DNA from: a virus
IMG/VR virus record: IMGVR_UViG_3300046001_009870
Span: 1-26,800 of that record
Reading direction: 5' to 3' (one strand)
Length of the DNA stretch: 26,800 nucleotides
A program made the position numbers and the translations under genes. This document shows, one piece after another, positions 22,384 through 26,800 of the stretch. Each line of letters starts with the position of its first letter. The stretch's first letter is position 1. The notes beneath the pieces were generated by a model that searched no databases, was not told the DNA's origin, and saw only the letters and a program-made list of their open reading frames with translations.

Positions 22384-22633
22384 CATATATGTTAAATCGT
22401 TTAATTGGTTCAGGTTGGATTTCTTTTTCTTCACTTCGGGTAACATAAATTTTGCTATCTAAAGGAGCTAAAAGAAATTCTACTTTCTCTTGATTTTTGT
22501 CAAACCATGCCTCTAAAACATCTGTTAGTGATTTATGGATGACTTTATTTTTATCATCCACGAGCAACCAGGAATCTCCTGGTGGTACTCGTGTAGCGAT
22601 AAGTTCGTGGTATTCTATTTTTTCTGTTTTCAT
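22370..22633 (-). CDS. Small protein following groEL, 87 aa
   Basis: Not recognised. It begins MKTEKIEYHELIATRVPPGD and has WLLVDDKNKVIHKSLTDVLE (about 22-41), ending in P/E-rich IQPEPIKRFNIYGDPQ. The start lies 1 base after the groEL stop, so it is translationally coupled, and its end is inside the terminator. It may be an accessory of the chaperonin, but nothing in the sequence shows it. Confidence 0.55.
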   Translation of the reverse strand: MKTEKIEYHELIATRVPPGDSWLLVDDKNKVIHKSLTDVLEAWFDKNQEKVEFLLAPLDSKIYVTRSEEKEIQPEPIKRFNIYGDPQ

Positions 22634-22634
22634 A

Positions 22635-24563
<1,929 letters not shown>

Positions 24564-24567
<4 letters not shown>

Positions 24568-24920
24568 AATTTTACTTTGTTTAACATTGTTTCTATTCCT
24601 TCTTTGACTGTGTTCCAAGTTTCAATATAATCTTGGATTGAATTGTACGAATTCTCGTTTTGATAAAATTTTTCTTTAGCTACACGATTTAGTGCATTTG
24701 AAAAATTGCTGTAATGTCCAATTATTTTTTCTACCTCTTTTCCAGTTGCTTTTTTACCAGCAAATCCTCTCATAGAAGTAGACAATTCCATTACTGTAAA
24801 GTTTGTTGCATCTTTAACAATATAAAAGGGCTCCATGTTTGGATCCTTAATTGTACATAAATTGGATTGTGTGTCATTCTCGTCTCTAGCGGGACGACCG
24901 CGTCGTTTTGTTTCTTGCAT
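24564..24920 (-). CDS. Small phage protein with AT-hook-like N-terminus, 118 aa
   Basis: Basic start M-Q-E-T-K-R-R-G-R-P-A-R-D-E-N-D, with GRP as in AT-hooks, then PFYIVKDATNFTVMELSTSM (about 31-50), then basic FAGKKATGKEVEKIIGHYSN and a helical end (TVKEGIETMLNKVKL). It would bind DNA if the hook is genuine. The stop overlaps the groES start by 4 bases, so it heads the chaperonin unit and could regulate it. I recall similar unassigned phage proteins. Confidence 0.55.
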
Positions 24921-24988
24921 AACTAAATTTAAATTTATAACTGTAATATACGAAAACTTATTTGAATTTCCTAATTCTATTATACATA

Positions 24989-25723
24989 CTAAAAGGCACT
25001 TTCCTCTTTACGAACCATATAATATTTGCTTGTAGTGTTCTCTGATTTAAATTCAAGTTTCATTAAACCCTGGTAGCTCAAATATAAAGTACCGCTTTCT
25101 AAATCTTTATTTACGTGGAGTATATTTTTGAATATATCTGAATTAAATGGTATTTCAATTTTTTGTTGTTTAATTTTACCATACATTTGGTAAGTGATCT
25201 TGTTGTTATGGCCTTGTTCATCTCCAAAAGTGAACACACACATATCATCTCCGTTCAAGTCTTTGTCAACAGATACTGTTAATAAACCAATACCTGCTAA
25301 AGCAGATTTTGCTTTAACTAAATTGTCGACATATTCTTTTTCAAATGGCAATACAGCATCCCATTCAGGTTCTGTTACAGCACCTACTCTACCAATAAGT
25401 AAAGGATCAGCTAAAGCATATGTTAAATTAAAGTCACTATCTGCAAAATGCATTTTAGTACATAAGTTTCTATTTTTTTCTAAGGTAAATAGCAAATCAC
25501 CTGAGGTAATTCCTATTAAGTTAAGTAGTTTTTTAGTGTCAAATATGGCTAGCTCACTGTCTTCAATGTCTATATTGTTGTGGGTAATGTTTCCTATTAC
25601 CTCTTTGGAAATTGACATAAAGTCAATAGTTAAGGTTTTGTCTTTAATTTTCCACTTGACGGACTCGTTTTCGCCCAAGTAGTATTTGTTTATAACCGAT
25701 TGTAGAATTAACTTATTTACCAT
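24989..25723 (-). CDS. 45: Sliding clamp (DNA polymerase processivity factor, gp45)
   Basis: 244 aa (T4 gp45: 228). The sequence keeps the DNA-clamp layout of two repeated beta-rich halves: DIEDSELAIFDTKKLLNLIG (about 51-70) corresponds to the T4 segment D-V-A-I-Y-D-L-N-G-F-L-G, ALADPLLIGRV (about 103-113) to T4 P-A-A-D-P-S, and the end K-Y-Y-M-V-R-K-E-E-S-A-F to the T4 terminus. It forms a trimeric ring behind the polymerase and, in T4, also activates late transcription. It has the early-type promoter element 4 bases before its ATG. Confidence 0.85.
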   Translation of the reverse strand: MVNKLILQSVINKYYLGENESVKWKIKDKTLTIDFMSISKEVIGNITHNNIDIEDSELAIFDTKKLLNLIGITSGDLLFTLEKNRNLCTKMHFADSDFNLTYALADPLLIGRVGAVTEPEWDAVLPFEKEYVDNLVKAKSALAGIGLLTVSVDKDLNGDDMCVFTFGDEQGHNNKITYQMYGKIKQQKIEIPFNSDIFKNILHVNKDLESGTLYLSYQGLMKLEFKSENTTSKYYMVRKEESAF

Positions 25724-25727
25724 ATGT

Positions 25728-25758
25728 TAAAGATACAAAAAAGCCTGCTGGTAGGCAA
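25728..25758 (-). promoter_or_regulatory. TTG-N20-TATCTTTA promoter-like element before gp45
   Basis: TTG at 25756-25758, 20-base spacer, TATCTTTA at 25728-25735, then 4 bases to the ATG at 25723. Confidence 0.58.
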
Positions 25759-25764
25759 GCTTTT
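25737..25764 (-). terminator. Hairpin and T-tract between leader gene and gp45
   Basis: Minus strand AAGCTTGC-CTACCA-GCAGGCTTTTTT: 8-pair stem and T6. It lies after the leader gene ending at 25785 and before gp45. Confidence 0.65.
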
Positions 25765-25784
25765 CTTTAAAGATTATTAAGGTT

Positions 25785-26132
25785 TTATTGTTTAATAAGC
25801 CCCGCTTTTATCAATGCCGTAGCAATATCAGCAGTTCTAATAGAGTCTACACCTAATTCAGATCTAATTTTTTCACCATATTTACGATTTAACTCATTAG
25901 GTGACATTTGGGAACCGTTATCTCCTTTTGAATCTGCATATTTTACAAGATAAGCATTATACAAATCGTTTAGTTGGTCAAATTGTTTTCTTTGGAAATC
26001 TACGATAGGTAAATCGCGTATTGATTTGAATAGGGGTTGGAATTCATTTTCATTTAAAATATCCATCATTCTTTTAGCTTGACTTTCTGTGATAGTACCA
26101 GCTAATTTGTTCATTTTAATAATATCTTTCAT
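25785..26132 (-). CDS. Leader-tagged protein, 115 aa, putative internal/capsid-packaged
   Basis: Leader M-K-D-I-I-K-M-N-K-L-A-G-T-I-T-E-S-Q-A-K, a divergent version of the LAGxITE leader; I-T-E-S (14-17) is the candidate cleavage site. After it, helical FQRKQFDQLNDLYNAYLVKY (about 46-65), S/D-rich loop, and ELGVDSIRTADIATALIKAG. No catalytic motif. It sits between gp43 and gp45 and carries an ATATTTATA motif upstream (26155-26163). Confidence 0.6.
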   Translation of the reverse strand: MKDIIKMNKLAGTITESQAKRMMDILNENEFQPLFKSIRDLPIVDFQRKQFDQLNDLYNAYLVKYADSKGDNGSQMSPNELNRKYGEKIRSELGVDSIRTADIATALIKAGLIKQ

Positions 26133-26154
26133 TTGTTTAAATTTTGTTTCTGGG

Positions 26155-26163
26155 TATAAATAT
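26155..26163 (-). promoter_or_regulatory. ATATTTATA motif before the 115-aa leader gene
   Basis: Minus strand TTTATATATTTATACCC, 22 bases before the ATG at 26132. It is placed at the 3' end of gp43. Confidence 0.35.
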
Positions 26164-26165
26164 AT

Positions 26166-26187
26166 AAAAAAAGTAAGGTTGCCAAGT
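26166..26187 (-). terminator. Weak hairpin plus T7 after gp43
   Basis: Minus strand has a short imperfect stem around AGG...CCTT and then TTTTTTT. The stem is poor, so this is a low-confidence terminator. Confidence 0.3.
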
Positions 26188-26190
26188 TTC

Positions 26191-26800
26191 CTAGTTGAAT
26201 GTAAAGAATTTCGCTTTAAATGGATTCAAATTAAAATCCCAACCAATATCATTGTACACGGTTTCTAATTTGTTTCGCATTACACTATCAAATAAACCAT
26301 CTCTATCAATATATTTGTTAATTAATTCTGTAATGTCATCTGGATCGTTGTAGCCGTTGTATCCTATAGTGTCAATTTGGTATGGGTTTGGTTTTAGGTT
26401 AGCTATATACATTTTATCTCCAATGGTAAATTCAGGATACTTTACATTGAGTTTTTTATATTTTAAAAAATCGTTGTATCTAATCGCTGCTTTTGTGTTT
26501 ACAGGACATTTTAATTTTAATTTGGAAAATAAATCACCAGCCATAGGTTTACGTTCAATATATTCACCCATTTTCTTCAATCCTGTTGGTTTTAGTAAGT
26601 TGATCCACTCAATTTCACCAACCATTTTCTTGAATTCCATTACGTCTTTATCTATTTCGATTTTTGGTTTACCAAATAAAATATTTTTGATTAAATTTTC
26701 TCCAAAATTTCTAAATAGGGGTGGAAAATTAGATTTCATAATGTCCATTCCTTTCATCTCTAATTCCTCAATTGATATGCCTTCTTTGTTTACAATGTAC
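26191..26800 (-). CDS. 43: DNA polymerase (gp43), C-terminal part, cut by window edge
   Basis: The frame stays open to 26800, adding Y-I-V-N-K-E-G-I-S-I-E-E-L-E before the first internal Met, so this is a fragment of about 202 residues. MKGMDIMKSNFPPLFRNF (K-G-M-D-x-x-K-S) matches the conserved K-x-x-G-x-x-x-x-x-S-x-x-P in family B polymerases. FSKLKLKCPVNTKAAIRYND corresponds to the K-C-P-x-H-I-R-G region, and the last segment D-I-G-W-D-F matches the C-terminal D-A-I-G-W in T4 gp43. The polymerase active site (DTD) lies outside the window. The true terminal clamp-binding peptide may be AKFFTFN. Confidence 0.85.
   Translation of the reverse strand, partial: YIVNKEGISIEELEMKGMDIMKSNFPPLFRNFGENLIKNILFGKPKIEIDKDVMEFKKMVGEIEWINLLKPTGLKKMGEYIERKPMAGDLFSKLKLKCPVNTKAAIRYNDFLKYKKLNVKYPEFTIGDKMYIANLKPNPYQIDTIGYNGYNDPDDITELINKYIDRDGLFDSVMRNKLETVYNDIGWDFNLNPFKAKFFTFN

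Overview
This window is almost certainly part of a T4-like (large myovirus type) bacteriophage genome. All well-supported genes lie on the minus strand, so transcription runs from high to low coordinates. The DNA is AT-rich, genes are packed with 1-26 base overlaps, and the right half carries T4-type replication genes: the C-terminal part of DNA polymerase gp43 (26191-26800), sliding clamp gp45, clamp-loader large subunit gp44 and a likely clamp-loader small subunit gp62. A Bacteroidetes (flavobacterial) host is my best guess. Shine-Dalgarno sequences are largely missing and starts are preceded by A-rich leaders. Three genes are preceded by a TTG-N20-TAnnTT element resembling the Bacteroidetes promoter (TTG...TAnnTTTG). 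The phage GroEL also resembles Bacteroidetes GroEL.

Layout in transcription order. (1) 26800-24989: gp43 end, a small leader-tagged gene, gp45. (2) 24920-22370: a small AT-hook-like protein gene, then groES, groEL and a small gene, i.e. a complete phage-borne chaperonin unit. (3) 22340-20010: four small or medium genes, two with the full shared N-terminal leader. (4) 19947-18125: gp44, an unknown protein, gp62-like, and a possible MazG-like protein. (5) 18102-16899: more leader-tagged genes and a conserved small protein. (6) 16751-13838: a Cas4/RecB-like PD-(D/E)XK nuclease, a leader-tagged protein with a WCTA motif, an unknown protein, a nucleotidyltransferase-like protein and a ribbon-helix-helix regulator. 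(7) 13802-1567: a roughly 12 kb sugar and glycosylation island with at least four recognisable glycosyltransferases plus several probable ones, two FkbM methyltransferases, a B6-dependent sugar 3-dehydrase of the RfbH/E1 type with its iron-sulfur cysteines, an RmlD-like reductase and a short UDP-sugar-dehydrogenase-like protein. (8) 1544-1: small phage genes, including a zinc-finger protein and a degenerate HNH-like protein.

Two patterns stand out. First, at least five proteins begin with a related leader (core L-R-M-Q-M-L-A-G-x-I-T-E-G/S), and three others begin with different short leaders. All carry an (I/L)-x-E site like that cut by the T4 prohead protease gp21. I infer that these are internal (capsid-packaged) proteins. 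Second, three leader genes each end in a hairpin plus T-tract that is also the spacer of a promoter-like element placed exactly 4 bases before the ATG of gp45, gp44 or the nuclease gene. Several leader genes start behind an ATATTTATA motif instead. This suggests early replication genes and late packaged-protein cassettes alternating on one strand, with fused terminator/promoter junctions.

The sugar island probably makes and transfers a modified, possibly 3,6-dideoxy, sugar onto a phage structural protein or a host surface glycan. The target cannot be seen from this window.
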